Assembly: GCA_021234535.1 (NCBI GenBank)
Contig: CM037845.1
Location: 13,288,643 to 13,352,642, forward strand
Direction of reading: 5' to 3'
Origin: Stichopus chloronotus
Taxonomy: Eukaryota > Echinodermata > Holothuroidea > Aspidochirotida > Stichopodidae
Length of the DNA stretch: 64,000 bases
The notes under the pieces were generated by a model. That model was not told the origin of the DNA, ran no database searches, and was given only the letters and a program-made list of their open reading frames with translations. The translations under genes and the position numbers were made by a program. Within the stretch, counting starts at the first letter, position 1. Each line of letters starts with the position of its first letter. Of this stretch, positions 36,960 to 50,255 are shown in pieces.

Positions 36960-39900
36960 GTAAATTCAATGCAGCAACCAGACTACTGGCCTCGTCCCGT
37001 GGAGCAGAGCATGCAATATGCATGACAGCCCTTTTTGAAGGATAGATAGATAGAAGATAGATTTAATTGTACCCCACCAAATAATACAACAGTAAGTAAG
37101 ACGGGGTAACACTAGGCTTAAATAAATTAGCCTTAAACCTACCTTTGAAGTAGAGTAAATTTTAGCTTCTATAGGATGCCAACGCCTCTCAACATTTGTA
37201 TTGACATATACTTTACATGATCTTCCCACGAGAGCTTATCGTACTCAATATATACTTCTAAAAATTTAGTGCAATGGATTTTCAAAAGACTATTAAATTT
37301 GAAGTTATTTCTACTTTTGCTGAGCTTCATGTAATTGGTTTTGTCTTTGTCAATGTTCAATGACAATTTATTCGATACAAATCATTTGTAGAACCTCCAT
37401 GATTTATCGTTCACGGTTTTCTTAAGTTACTGACATTGTCAGTGAAAAAAGAAAATGTTAGTGTCATCTGCAAAAAGCACCAAGGAACAAGAGGTTGAAA
37501 CATTACATGTATCATTAACATAGATAATGAAAAGTAAGGGTCCTAGAACGGACCCCTTAAGGAACTCCACATATTGCATTAAGTAATCTGGAATGCACAT
37601 TATTAAAAGAAGTAAACTGTTGCCTTGAGGTTATGTAGCATTTCATTCACTGGAATAGCCTTTCCTCTTACCCCATGATGTAATGACTTGCGAAGTAGTA
37701 TATATTCTGATCTATGGTGTCGAATGCTTTTGAGAGGTCGAGAAACACTTCAGGTGAATTTTGTTTAGGTTGAATGGCAGAATAAAATTTATTCACAGCG
37801 TCAGCTAGAGCCAACTCCGTGGATTGCCCAGAGTGTAAACCATATTGACAACCACCTAAGAAGATACTACGTTTAGTTCTTTAAAGGAGTAAAGTCGATT
37901 AAACATTGGTCTTTCCAATATTTTCGAGAAACAAGGAAATATAGATATAAAACGATAGTTACAAAAAATATCAACACCCCCTTTTGTTAGAGATAGGAAC
38001 AACCTTTGCTATTTTCAAGCGATCAGGGAAAGCACTCGTCTTAAAGGAGGTATTAAATATATGGGTAAGCGGTTTTAGAATATAAGGCATGAACTCCAGC
38101 GCAATTTTTGGAAGGATTTTTGTTATCAAAACCAGAAGGTTTTCTGGGGTCGGTTGAGAGACGCGTAGGCGATTTTGGCAACTTCGTAGTCGGTAACTGG
38201 AAAAACAAACTAGGATGAGGGATTAGAACAGGCTCGGGTAGTTTTCATCAAAAGGCACTGGTGGAATGATCTTTTCTGCCAACGAGGACCAAAGGTTAAC
38301 AAAAACTTTGTTGAATCATTAGCAATGTTTCTAGAGTCAGTGATGTAATGATCCCCTTTCTTGAACGTCTAGGGGAAATGAGGACGGAGTTTTGTCACCC
38401 TTAAGAAGCCCATTGATTACTTTCCAACTGTCTTTGGAATCAGTTTTGCAATCAGCAAAACTTTCTAACGTAAAAATATTTTTTTTTGCAACTTTAATTT
38501 GTATGATTGAGTTTGTTTCTGTACTTTCTATAATTTCGCATATAATCTGAGGTTGGGGCTTTCAAGAATTTTCGTCGTAAAATTTATCTTTATTTATTAT
38601 GCCCGGAGTAATCCTTAGGGCATTGTTTTTCTGTCTACTGTTATTCCTGATTTTGACAAATGGGAAACAATAGTCGTGCGTATTCTTGAAGATGTCACGA
38701 AACTTATCAGAGGCAACAGCATCGTTTTCGCCAAGAACTTGACTCCAATTTTATACTGGCCATAGTACGTACAAACTCATCAATAATACTATAGCAGATA
38801 AACTTTGGATTAACTTGTCTGGTTCATCCTTCCTATTTATTCCTGTTCTAGCGTCAATAAAAATTGGGGAAAAAAATGGAAAATGATCACTGATATCAGT
38901 GAGCAGGATTCCCGTCGATAAGACTTTAACTTCATTTCATAAAGTGACATTAGTTAAAGTGATTGCGTGCGTAGGCAAAAAGTAAAAACATTGAAATTTA
39001 ATCTCCAAAACTTTGGTAAGGCTTTTAATTACACCATTCAGACAATGTGGGAAAATAAATAGATTTCAGTTGGTGAATTTTGCGATATGATTTCAAATTC
39101 TTCTTACATAACGACAAAAAGTGTAGGATACGATAATGTAGTGGTTGACAGTTTTCATTCAAATCAAGGGTGTGCTTCTTTGAGCAAGCCAATGGGTACA
39201 CTAGTATTAAATATTCAGTTTCAACTCAGGATCACTGACGCCGCGGGCAAGGTTGTGTTCAGTTTGTAGGTCATTTGTAAATAAAGTGTTTCCTTTCACC
39301 AAATACTAAAATTCCCCGATACCTACCAAGGAGCGACGACTTGAGTAGTATGTTTTTGATACATTAGTGAGACCTGTACTGTTGCACATTCATTATGTCG
39401 GTGGTTACAGTAAGAACCGTTAATTTTCAAAGATGATTTCTGTTTTTTACGTTTTATGCCAATCCCGTTGCTTTTCGAAGTAGTTACTGTCCTTTCCTTT
39501 CATTGAAAGACATAGTCCGTTCATGTACAACCTCGCGTGTACATTTAAAAATAAAGAAAAGGTTAAGATCAAACATAACCTTGTCTTTTTGGTTTTTCAA
39601 TCACTTTAACATGTTGCCAATCAGTGAGGCAGAATGATCAGTAATACGAGTAGGTCTGGTAATATCGTGGGGTGGAACGCACACGAGGATGCAGTATTTA
39701 AGAACTTTCAAGATCCTTTGTTACGGAAATCAATGTTGCAGTCGACAAAGATAAAACAGGATTTCTTTTCTTTCGAAATGTGACATGAAGTGTCAAAAAT
39801 GCAATCGTTAACTGATGTCATATTAGGAGGTCGGTGTACGACACTAACTATCACTTTCTTTCCACAGTGAGGAATACTTAATTCAATAAATAAGCCTTCA

Positions 39901-40015
39901 GTACTGCTGTTTAAAATTGATACTAGGTCAGTACGTTCAACATATTTATACTCTTGTCGCACAAATATACACACGCCCCCACCTCCGTCGTCTGTTCAGC
40001 CGGTGTTTCTCTCCC
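36960..40015 (-). pseudogene. CR1/L2-like non-LTR retrotransposon remnant (endonuclease + RT)
   Basis: Minus-strand coding remnants in the order of a LINE ORF2. Apurinic endonuclease: GGGGVCIFVRQEYKY and VVHRPPN with VDCNID (40000-39710), TRPTRITDHSASLI (about 39660-39620), and after an insertion GILLTDISDHFPFFS (about 38920-38870). Reverse transcriptase: SIFPCFSKILERPMFNRL (about 37945-37885), QYGLHSGQSTELALAD (about 37850-37800), EVFLDLSKAFDTID (about 37755-37705), GSVLGPLLFIIYVND (about 37560-37510), the catalytic FADDTN (about 37475-37455), then YMKLSKSRNNFKFN, KFLEVYIEYDKLSWEDHVKY and LPRLTYCCIIWWG down to about 37070. Frames change repeatedly and stops occur, so it is dead. Clade is by motif style only. 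Confidence 0.88.
38958..39605. mobile_element. TTAA-flanked MITE inserted in the LINE remnant
   Basis: 648 bp with ends AGTGATTG and CAATCACT, flanked by TTAA at 38954-38957 and 39606-39609. It splits the endonuclease reading between SLIGN and the GILLTDISDH block. Removing it plus one TTAA restores contiguous LINE-like sequence. Confidence 0.85.
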
Positions 40016-40236
40016 ACCTAAGACAGTCTTTTCACAATTTTAGCTATATCATGTTAGTGAGGATGGCGGACATTCGAGCCCCCCCCCCCCCCCCGAGGCA
40101 CCTGCATGAGACACAATTGAAAGAACATTGACACGAACTGCGATGATAAGGGACAGCGTTTTACTTTCAAAATGGCAGTGATTGGTTGTTTTGTGCATGC
40201 ATTGCACATCACTCGCAAATGCATAGTCATGTATCG

Positions 40237-40488
40237 TTAAAGGCAAAAACTCATCACCCCAGAAAGTTTCAATTCTCCCAACCACCAACGTCTAGTCCTT
40301 CCCTCAGCCTGTCTTAAATTCCTGTACATGTGAAATCAAAACAATGGATCCCTGTGTACGCTGTGTAATATGAGCTTGCATCTTTCGAATTTGCTGTCAA
40401 TCAAAGAGTACTGTAACTCAGAACCAGTTGAGAGTTTTGCTTTCCGGAAAGTAAATATATAGTTAGGGTGAAGAGTTACGGCCTTTAA
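40237..40488 (+). repeat. TTAA-type MITE, family A copy 3
   Basis: 252 bp. Left end TTAAAGGCAAAAACTCATCA; right end reverse-complemented TTAAAGGCCGTAACTCTTCA. It is the best-preserved terminal pair of the family. Confidence 0.88.
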
Positions 40489-43400
40489 ATATCCCTCGTC
40501 CAAATACAATATTTAACTGACAATGTGCTGGTCTATACGTGTTATTAGCAAATCATTCGAAAACTGAAGGATCTTTTTCAATGACCTCTATACTGTCCAC
40601 TCATCGTTTACATTATCACACTGCCTAATAGAATGTGCATCGGTCCTGTAATTAGACAACCCATACAATGTAAATAATCTCAATTAATGTATCCACCAGA
40701 CGTTCATCGACAATGTAGTTCATCACACAGCATATGCAATACAACGGTAGCAATGAATAAGTCACGACATAATACCCGGATGTCTTGAAGTTGAACTTCA
40801 TTCTCATAGTTTTCTCAGTTTTGTCATTGATACTTAATTCACTCAGTGCTTTTCATTAACTGTTTACGATTACAACCTGAACTTGACATTATAAACCCGA
40901 AAATTGGCTAGAACTGGGTGACGCTAATAAGTACTTAACCTCTTTAATTGAAAAGCATGAGAAAGTGAAACCTCAGGGATGGAAGGGGGGGGGGGGGCGT
41001 ACAAGGGAACGTTACGTTACAAAGGTTATATTACATTTAGATTATAAGGGGCGTGGCATCATAAACTATTTCCGAATACAGGTTAAACTTCAAGAACCGT
41101 TTGAACGAAATCGAGGAGCTTTCACAACTGTTACAATGGATATTTTCATCCCATGATTTTACTGGTTTCTAACTAACCACGGATCCATCGGCAGAATGTT
41201 GATTTATCTGTGTGATTACCCAGTGATAAACCTGGGTTTTCCATTGTTCTTTCGTTGCACATTTGACTTGCCAAGTTGGCATAAACGGTACCCTTACTTC
41301 GATGAACACACACGGACACGCTCAAACTGTAAATTATGACAATCGTATGTCAGTCCTCGTTAATAGTCCGCATTAGTCCTCATAAACATTCGTCGTAAGC
41401 AAAAAGATTTAATGCACAAAAATAAATTTAAAAAATGTGATTATTAACGACCAGCAATAATCCTATTACACACTGAAGAGAAAATATAACGAAAAGCGGA
41501 AAAAAAATATTACTGTAATTATTGAGTAAAACCCAGTTACAGCAGTGGCATTCCTTTTATTAAGTGCTGTGATAAAACAGCACCTGGCAGCCTGTGCACA
41601 GGCAATGATAATCTATAATAACGTAAGTCTGCAGTCGATAATCCTGTAGATTGTATTCTAGCTGGTATACAAGCACTTTTCATAATTATTTGATAAAAAC
41701 AAAAATTCGCATTCATTTTCTCTTGTATTTATCGGACCAGGTTCTCTGATAGCTGAATGTGACAAAGAAACGTTTTGTTAACATATTTTTTTCCTACGCA
41801 TATGTGCTGAAAAGCAAATTATGTATCCAGACGTATACTTATATGCAATTCGATTTCGTCTTTTTTTTCCCCAGAATGTTTCAAGGGTAGGATTGACAAT
41901 AAGGTGTGCAGCCTAACGTGAATATGGTTCGGTTGTGGAATGAGACCTAAAAATGACTCCCAATTGGAAACTCACAAGGTCATGTTGATGTAGTTTGCAG
42001 TAGAGCACCGTACTGTAAGGGGTTGTTGGGATTTTACACAGGCATTTAGCCAGAGTTTTTTTTTTCTTTTGTCTGGGGGGGTGGACCATAGTTATTGATC
42101 GCCGTCCTAGGGGGAATGAGGGAAGGGGTGTCCCACCTTCCCGTTTGAAATAAAAACAAAACAAAAGAAAGATAGTGACAAAGATAGCAAATGGGGCAGT
42201 GGCAGCACTGTAGCCTACATTCAGGATGCTTTGAATTGCTTGAATGTAACTACGTCATAAACTTTGACCTTTTCCTCGGAGAGGATTTCATCACCCTCGC
42301 TGCCGTAGTTAATCAGCCCGGGAGAATTCGATCACGGTTTGACCAGGTGTTTACCAGTATAATGTACGACATCTAAATATACGGGTCAACGAACTTCAAC
42401 GTTGCTTATCGCATATCTCGAGGATATATAAGCTATATAGTGCGGTCGCATTCCACTACGTTGTAGTGTGAACCAATAGTCCTGATTCACAGGACACAGC
42501 TGAGTATCATAATAAACTATATAAACCGTAATACGTACGTACTGGATGTGCATGTCTACTAGGGCATATATATGCTTCCGAAAATGGAAAATTTCCTCGA
42601 TTATGTTTTACAATCAATTAAAAACCTTTGACAATGATAGAACTCGCAGCAAAGATATATCTGTGATCAATTCAGAGTTCAGCTATAGGCTTCTAACTCA
42701 CCGATATTATGGAACATCTCACAAAAACCTTCGGCATCAACAGAAATGAAAAAGTGTGTGTAAGTTATTCCAGTTAAGCCACACGATTAAACGCCTTCCA
42801 GGTCACGGTGCTACGAAGCTGCCGTCGATCCATGACCGTGTATAATTTAGTTCTCGATCGAAAGCAAGTTGATGAGCCTCCTCATCTCCCCTCTGAATTT
42901 CTAACTTTTTGAGAATTTGCCAAACTCACTCTTGAACCTCCATGCTCGGACTTAACCGAAGAATTAAAGAGGAGTAATTACGTTCAAAGCTCTGGGAACA
43001 ATCTTAATTATACCGGTAACGTCATCAGTCGAAAGCTACCTATTGAATGAATCAGCAGTGTTGGGAGGGTGCAAATGATATATAAACACAAAGGGATATT
43101 AAAAAATTGGTAAACGTGAGTGAAATAACTGCATTGTGTTTAACGTGACATCGAGATAACTTACTTCAACATCATGATCATTGCTAGGAAGAGAGAAGCA
43201 AAAGCAAAAGACTTCTAAAGTTCCAATCGACAGATAAAAAAAAAACAAAAAAAACGTGCTTCTCCTCATGGAATGATGTGATGGTCACCCAAAAAGGTCA
43301 ATTGTGACAGTATGGACAAGTCAATAGATTCCTACCGTATGGGTATCCCGGTATACGTAGAATCGGCAACTGACCAGAGAGAGGAAAAAGTGACAATCGA

Positions 43401-44569
43401 AATTCCACAAACTGGTCATTTTTAAAGTGATGATTTTTAGACTGACCATGGAGAACATATGAGGGGGACCCCTCTACCCCTGCACCTAGAAAAAAGTTTT
43501 GACATTTTACATGAATTCTAGATGCAAAATGGTGCGAGATTTCCATATTTTCTGCCTGTATTTGTATTAAAAAAAGCAGCACCTTTCATTAATAAAAATG
43601 TTTGAAAATGTTTCGAGGGGCATGTGCCAACCCCCCATGCCCACCCCATACCCACCTAGTGGAGACAACAAAGTCGATGTTAAACAACAAGTTGAAACAT
43701 TCATACTACAAATACAATTCAACCAGTTAACATTGAATTGAAAACAACTATATACGTGACTGCGTACACGTGACAGTTCACGATGGTAGAAAATGATGCA
43801 ACTAGACAAGCAGGGATTTAAATGTAATCGTTTTATAGCATTGAAACCGTTGGGTCCTAACACGTATGGCCTAACAGTTTCTCGGATACGATCACGCTGT
43901 ATCCGAGTAACAAATAAAAAAAAAAAATATGTATGTAAAAATAATAAGCCATGACTAATGTAACATCAGCACAGTTTTTAACTATTCATCTTGCTGATGA
44001 ACCTTTTTTTGTCAATAATTTCATTGTTCGTTGTTCAGCGGCAATTTTCTGTTCGATTAGTAGGATTACCAGAACGTAAAATGAAAAACTACTTACCGGT
44101 AGAAGTTATAAAACAGGCAATATTTGGCTAAGAATGATGTTCAGGGTATAGATGTATCCCTAATATTTCTAACGCCGATTGGACAAATTCTTTTGGTATA
44201 GACAAATTATTGACAGTTTATCCTTCAACTTGTAGGTGTATGGTCCTAAAGGTGGTCCTGAGGATTTTCTTTTTTTTTTTACCGAGAACAGTTGCCACTT
44301 CTCCGAGTGAAATTGTACAATTCCCTTGATCTTGGCAGTAGACACTCCAGCTCATCTGCTGCAGTTTGCAAAAACAATCTGTATAGTCTACTTGAATATT
44401 TATGAGGTTCTTGTTGATCGCTTTCATTGGTTAACCTTCTGACCTGCATGGCTCAGCTTTGGATTCTATGAAGATGCAATTGAACGAAAAAATAAACCCC
44501 GACGGCGGTGTACTTCGAGGAATCACGGTAGCCCACAGGCGCCATCATAAGAAGTTAGGAGCTAGACAT
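40489..44569. other. No recognised gene
   Basis: About 4 kb without a convincing coding signal. It holds a G run (40985-40997) and two locally GC-rich patches (42070-42140, 43450-43660) resembling decayed hAT-like arms. Confidence 0.45.
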
Positions 44570-46598
44570 CCACTGATCTACATACCTGGATGTCAGGCGG
44601 TGCGATAAAAGTGAAGCAACAGGGCCGCCATATTGTGTGTGGCAAAAAAAGTTGCAACAGCGCCACTCTCTACATATTTGAATAGGTAATAATGCGCTGG
44701 CTTGATGAAGATTTCATGTGATGGTTTGAAATGAAACCAAAAATACCGAGGATTCTGTGCGCGTTTTAGCCAGGAAATGCCCAATACTTTGAAAACTGGA
44801 CAAAATTATGTTACACTGAAGGCGAAGTCTCAATTAGTTCAGTGATGAATTGAAGGTCAACTAGCGCTTCTGCCTCTCTCAACGCGACCGTGCAATTTCA
44901 AAAAAAGTAACCACACTGGAATGTGCGCCCAACTTCGGTTGTCAAACCAGCAGGCGTAAATGTTTCCTAGCAGGGAAAGGCCTGTGGGAGGGCAGTCGAT
45001 CGGGGTAGTGTAGAGTAGTTCTGTATGAAGGACGGGGACCGGAAAACTTCATTGGTGTCTTATACTATGGGATGATACAGTAGTGCGCTATGCCTTAAAA
45101 ATTATTCTATGAGCTACCAGTAACTCCATGATTACTTCCAGTGGGTAAAAATAACACTGGGGTTCAATGGTACTTTATCAACCCAAGGCAATTAACATGA
45201 TCATGAAGAGTTAACTTTGAGCTGGACAAAAACATAATTTATCAGTTATGCTCAAATGTAGTCCCATTCTTAATTTCTCTGCAGACCATGGGAACAATAA
45301 CAAACTTTAACACAATAATTACTCGACCTGTTTCAGCTATTTTATTTTTTCTAATTGCTCAATTACGTACACCACCATGACTTAATGTGGAATGCCTTTT
45401 CTTGGATTAACAGTTAATGATAAAACACTGAATTTACTCTAAGTAAATATTATATTTCATCCTGCTTGTTTGAGCTCTGCCACTTGGCTCTATCTTAAGA
45501 CTCAGCTAAGCCAAATGTTAGTAGAAGATAAATAAAAACACAAAGAAAAACCGAAACGTTGTAAAACAATACACTAAAACCTTTACTTTGCTTTGAGTGT
45601 TAGAAGCCTGCACCTTAAACGCGCACAACACATTAGTGAGCTTTGATATTTTACTGGTGTTTGAAAAGAATTAGTTTAGACATACTTTTTCTCACATTTT
45701 TGCCTTTTTCTAAGGCTGTGGTCTGTTTTCCCAAGTGATACAGTTTGATTTTGGAATAGCAATGGGATACAAGTGTCACTAGCTGATGTGTGTGGTTGTC
45801 AGTAACACATGTGTATGATGGTCTTTTAACTCTCCAAACAGATTCATATTTGCACTGTTTGATAGAACAGCAGTTGAAATGATTCTAGAAACTCCGAAAC
45901 CCTGTGGATGCTTACCACCCGAAGTTTTTAAACATACGTTGAAAGCATTTTTCACTTTCCAAACAGACCGAAACAACACTTGCTGATGGTTTCAGGAAAC
46001 CCCCACGATCTTTTAATTTAATAAGTGGGTGAACATTAGCACCACCAGAAGTGGTCAGTGCATTGTTGCATTCCCTGCACTTAAGTCTGCGCTGGACCAT
46101 CTTAACAACAGCCCCTGCTATGTAGTGTATGGCAACATTTATGTACTCTGAAATGGTTTCCAAATTTGGGGTATCTGCATAATTATGATCATTTTGGATA
46201 GGTTCTCTTACAATCAAGTCATATTTGCGCTCTGTGCTAACACTTGACTGGGTTTTTGAACTGCTGTCAAGCACTGTGGTATCATCTAGTACAAGATAAT
46301 TACCAGAGCCAAACTTAACTTTGTGCCTCATAAGAAGTCGCTTGTACGCGCCTTTAAACTGAATTGCAGTGGGATTGTTGTTGAATCCACCTTTGGCCCT
46401 GACTCAAGAAATTGAGCTGAACTGCAGTTCGTCTGTTGTCATTCAATGCATAGGAACAGTGTACAGTTTGTGCCTCAAATGCGAGCTCGGCTGCAAATTT
46501 TTGCCACCAGCAAAATGGCCACTGCAACACTTCCGGTTGCTTCAATTTGTGATTACGCAGTTACGTAGGCACCTGACATCCAGGTATGTAGATCAGTG
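44570..46598 (-). mobile_element. P-element-like DNA transposon
   Basis: A 2.03-kb element. Left end from 44571: CACTGATCTACATACCTGG then ATGTCAGG. The right end 46572-46598 is its exact reverse complement (27 bp), and weaker pairing extends to about 90 bp (TGAAGCAAC, GGCCATTTTG/GCCGCCATATTG and GGTGGCAAA blocks). Flanks CTAGACAT (44562-44569) and CTAGACAC (46599-46606) are an 8-bp TSD with one mismatch. An 8-bp TSD and the P-type transposase C-terminal fragment inside support the P superfamily. Most of the transposase is missing. Confidence 0.85.
45779..46400 (-). pseudogene. P-element/THAP9-type transposase, C-terminal remnant
   Basis: The reading GGFNNNPTAIQFKGAYKRLL then MRHKVKFGSGNYLVLDD (46395-46270), followed by YINVAIHYIAGAVVKMVQRR, LKCRECNNALT, HPLIKLKDRGGFLKPSASVV and SVCLESEK (about 46160-45965). 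This is the arrangement of the P-transposase C-terminal region (NNPTA...QF, IAGxVV, CxxC, LIxLKxRGGLxxPS). The frame shifts near 45965 and the homology continues in another frame (VENAFNVCLKT... to about 45779). There is no N-terminal THAP domain or catalytic region, so it is non-functional. Confidence 0.8.
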
Positions 46599-47775
46599 CT
46601 AGACACCTCCTTCAGTTTTCCGCCATCGTTTCTATGTAGCTTCCTGAGAGTGCTATACCAGAAATTGGGTTGCTTGTAAATTCTTCGTATAAAAGGGCTC
46701 TACGTTTGTTACTACATTTTGCAATAATTGCACCATTAACTAATTGGGAGAAGGAAGGTTCACTTAAAGTTGCCAAAAAGTGAGGAAATAGGAACATATT
46801 TGACAAAAAATCTGCATTAATAACCATAAAATCAAAAGCGGATTGCACACTGAAATCTAAATTTCAGACAGATTTTAGGCACATCCCCTTAAGTAGGTAA
46901 GTTTAGACAAAAACCATTTAGCCTCGCAAAATGTGGATTGATTAATTGGCACCGACGAGGTATTATTGCGGGTGAGTTGGCCTCTCACTGACTGAGAAAA
47001 CTTGCGGGTCCGCCTGTATCTACAAAACGACTGACGACATAAATTTCATGAATGAATGTTGCAACGAGAATGACGCCCCTACATTTGATAGCGTGTTTCT
47101 CCGAATAGAGGGCGCCTTTTATCTTTACCGACCAGACCGCTCTGTGAGTGGCAGGTTAGAGTCGTTTTTCTTGATCTTCTTGTATGGATTCGACTGCAAA
47201 TCGTTCAACTAGTTATCTCTCTGCGCATGTCAATCAAAATATGAACACTAAATATAATCAGCAGGCCAATCAAAAAATAAATAAATAAATAAAAAATGTA
47301 AATCGGTTTTCCAGTTTGAGCAAATTTTGGGACCAGAAAACGTCTGGCGTGCTGTTTTTAATTTCTTGCCAGTTCGAAACTGCAAGACAATTTTGTGCAG
47401 AGGGAACAAAGTACATCACTAATATGTGTTACCTTCCAAAGTTCAGCCGACCGGAAAATTCGATTAATTTTCAAACTGATAGCACTAAAAAGATTAATTT
47501 TAAGCATGTTGACGGGAGAACCAAGGTCATACCGTAACTATCTTTGTACAAATCAATGAAATGTGAAACAAAAAGTAAACCATGAAAAGTGACGAAGTTA
47601 CGGTGTACATTCTTCACGCAGACGATTCAACCTCATTTAACTCTGTTCAAGTCAGATTCATAGGGGTGGGCAAACATAGATATAGAGTGCGCGAATCCAA
47701 TAACACATGTGACTTAATGTCCATCTTTTCTTCACCCAAGGTATTCTAGAGTCCAGTCTATCCGCAACCATCCAA
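46599..47775. other. No recognised gene
   Basis: Unassigned, with an (AATA)n tract at about 47272-47294. Confidence 0.4.
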
Positions 47776-48755
47776 AAAGAGCTTCCTTCTCTTAAAGTGT
47801 ATGCATGAAGTACATGTAGTGACGTTTTACTGGGTTTTGAAAAAAAAAAAAAGACTAAAAGAGGTGATTTTTTTAGAATAATGTCTCAACATTTGGAAAC
47901 TATCAAAAGATGGCAATCATGTAAGCTATTTGCCAAAGCATAAAAAAATACTGTTGATGGCGACAAGGATGTCTGAAAGTACTAACTTCAAGCCCTTCTT
48001 GTCAAAGGTCTAAAACTGTGTTTCCATCACCTCGTGAAATTATCTATTATTCAATCGAGACGTTGTCAAACCACTCAGGTTTTATCAGAACAAAAAGAAA
48101 ATGTTATTTCATATCTATCCAGTGATATCAGTTTTGTACCATTAAATTTCGTAAATGAGTCATTTACTCGGCAAGTATGAGTCAGTTGCGTCTCTACATG
48201 CGGGTGCATGTCAGGACTATTTACGCGACAGGAAACGAGTAGCAAGTTTGCGTCACCAGCACGTACCTGTGCGTCTATAGGCTATATGTAAAGGTAAAAT
48301 CGCCGTATCCTAAATTGTTGATTACATGTGATTGTGTGAATTAAACTTCGTAATCTTGGTGTTGCGGAAAGTCCTATGTTGTCATCTGCAAATATTGTTT
48401 GGAAAATATCGAATCGATTCATTAAATGAGTCGGGTACTCGCAAAGTTTGAAGACACTCTTTGAGACCTGCAGGAAAGAGCAGCCTCTCTTCGATAGTGC
48501 TTATTTTTAAATATCCTACATAATACCTACAAAATCTTTAATTTCCGAGGAGACGGAAGATGAAAGTGTCCATCTACCTTGTTATTATGGAAAAGAGATT
48601 TTCTGTTATTCAACAAACAGTTGGCACTAGATTGTCAGTCCAATTCCGCGACATGAAACTGTGTTGAGGGTTTCCATGGGTAGTCGAAAATGTAAGAGAA
48701 TGGGTCACGTGACCTTATTAATTCGTTGGTTGCGGATAGACTGGGTTGATATTTT
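47776..48755 (+). repeat. Repeat family E, copy 1 (uninterrupted)
   Basis: About 980 bp matching 58240-61250 minus its 2-kb insert. Shared blocks include GAGCTTCCTTCTCTTA, ATCAGTTTTGTACCATTAAA, GCAAAGTTTGAAGACACT, ATTCAACAAACAGTTGG and GGTCACGTGACC. No coding capacity or terminal repeats were recognised. Confidence 0.75.
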
Positions 48756-49108
48756 TCAGGTGGTGTCTCCTGTCGGCCTCTCTCATTTTTTCTGGGGTAA
48801 AAATTGTGTAATTTCCAGAACAGAAATGGTCTGTACGTAGTAAGATATTTAGGACAAATTTTTTGTTCTGTATACTTCATCTCCCTATTCAGTAAACTAC
48901 TAACATTGTTTCAAGGTAGTTTTGTTACTAGTCTACTTAAATGTCTTTAAAGATGATTTAATATTTCAAGGGTACGGTACCGTGTTTCCTGTTGGCATCA
49001 AGGGAGAGATACCTTCCTTTGAAAATAGAATGCATGATGGACTGCTAACAACAGTTTTAATCCTTATCGTAAATGTGTACTAGTACAGTTTAGGGCCTTC
49101 AATGACCC

Positions 49109-49735
49109 TTAAAGAGGAAATCAGGGTTTGACTGAGAAAATTCACCTTTAGTTGATTTTTCTTTCTAAACTGATTGTTCAACGAAATGTAGAGACATTAG
49201 GGAGGTGTTTGAAGGTAGAGGAAACGGTAATTAATGCGATAATTACTGTTGAATGAGAACTCTTAATATTTGTCGAGTACAAAAATTAACATTTATGTAC
49301 CAGACAAGACAGCCTCCTCTGTACGATGATCAATCACAGAGTAAGACTGAGATGGCGTTATATGAATAAACGTAACGGAATGTTTACGGTTCCCATGCTG
49401 TTCGTGCATTGCGCAATGCTAAGTAAACAAGAGTGTAGTGATAGTTGATGATACATCCAGCACTCGTGGGCTACGTATTAAACTGTTCAGACACACCTCA
49501 TCATACCCTGAAAAGGCGATAGTATTGAATATTCATATTTGATTCGATGACTACGGATGTTAGAGACTTTCGGAGTTCTTCACCAATTTTTTTGCGAATT
49601 TGACTCGTTTCTCGAAATTGTTCACATATTTTGAGATAATATTGATCATATTTGTGAGTTATAACTCATTGTACGTTACCGGTGGGGAATTGTAGTGAAA
49701 TAAATTGTGAAAATGAACCCTGATTTCCCCTTTAA
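49109..49735 (+). repeat. TTAA-type MITE, family B copy 2
   Basis: A 627-bp element. The left end TTAAAGAGGAAATCAGGGTT and the reverse-complemented right end TTAAAGGGGAAATCAGGGTT differ at one base in 20. Very similar to 36044-36671. Confidence 0.92.
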
Positions 49736-49775
49736 GTTCTTACAAATACCCGGGTCGGTAGCCAACTGGCGGAGG

Positions 49776-50245
49776 GGGTGTGTGTGTGTGTGTGTGTGGG
49801 GGCAATATTTCCTAAATCTTCTTTTTAGCACCCCTAGCATTTGTTTAAGTGAAAGGAAAATATTAACATTTTGCTATTATTATCTTGAGACCCTCCCATA
49901 CACACGCATCCATAGAAATCTGATCGTTCTACGAGCCTGCAAATCCATTTGTCTTCACGTCCTAACACTGTAACACGCATAGAATTGGACTGAGCACGCT
50001 TTCGCCCTTATTTTGATCTCATCGATATACATGAAATGTACGGGATGAGATAGTGTAGCTACTTTGGGTCGCCAGAATGTATTATGGCGCTTTCAGTTGC
50101 CTTAGCAACAGTTGCCATGGTAACATTATGCACAGTTGGTATATAAGACATGGGAGTCTAACCTGGTATGTTACTCAAGGTGACCTGAGACCCCCATTAG
50201 GGTAGGGGTCAAAACGTGTGAATGTGTGTGTGTGTGTGTGCGCGC
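49776..50245. repeat. (TG)n microsatellites
   Basis: TG runs at about 49779-49798 and 50222-50242. The sequence between them is unassigned. Confidence 0.85.
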
Positions 50246-50255
50246 GTCTGTGGGT

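Noticed and set aside
38954..39609. TA (Tc1/mariner-type) target duplication as an alternative to TTAA
   Set aside because: A single site cannot tell TA from TTAA, but intact ends of all families show full TTAA on both sides, which favours a 4-bp TTAA target; kept as the main alternative.
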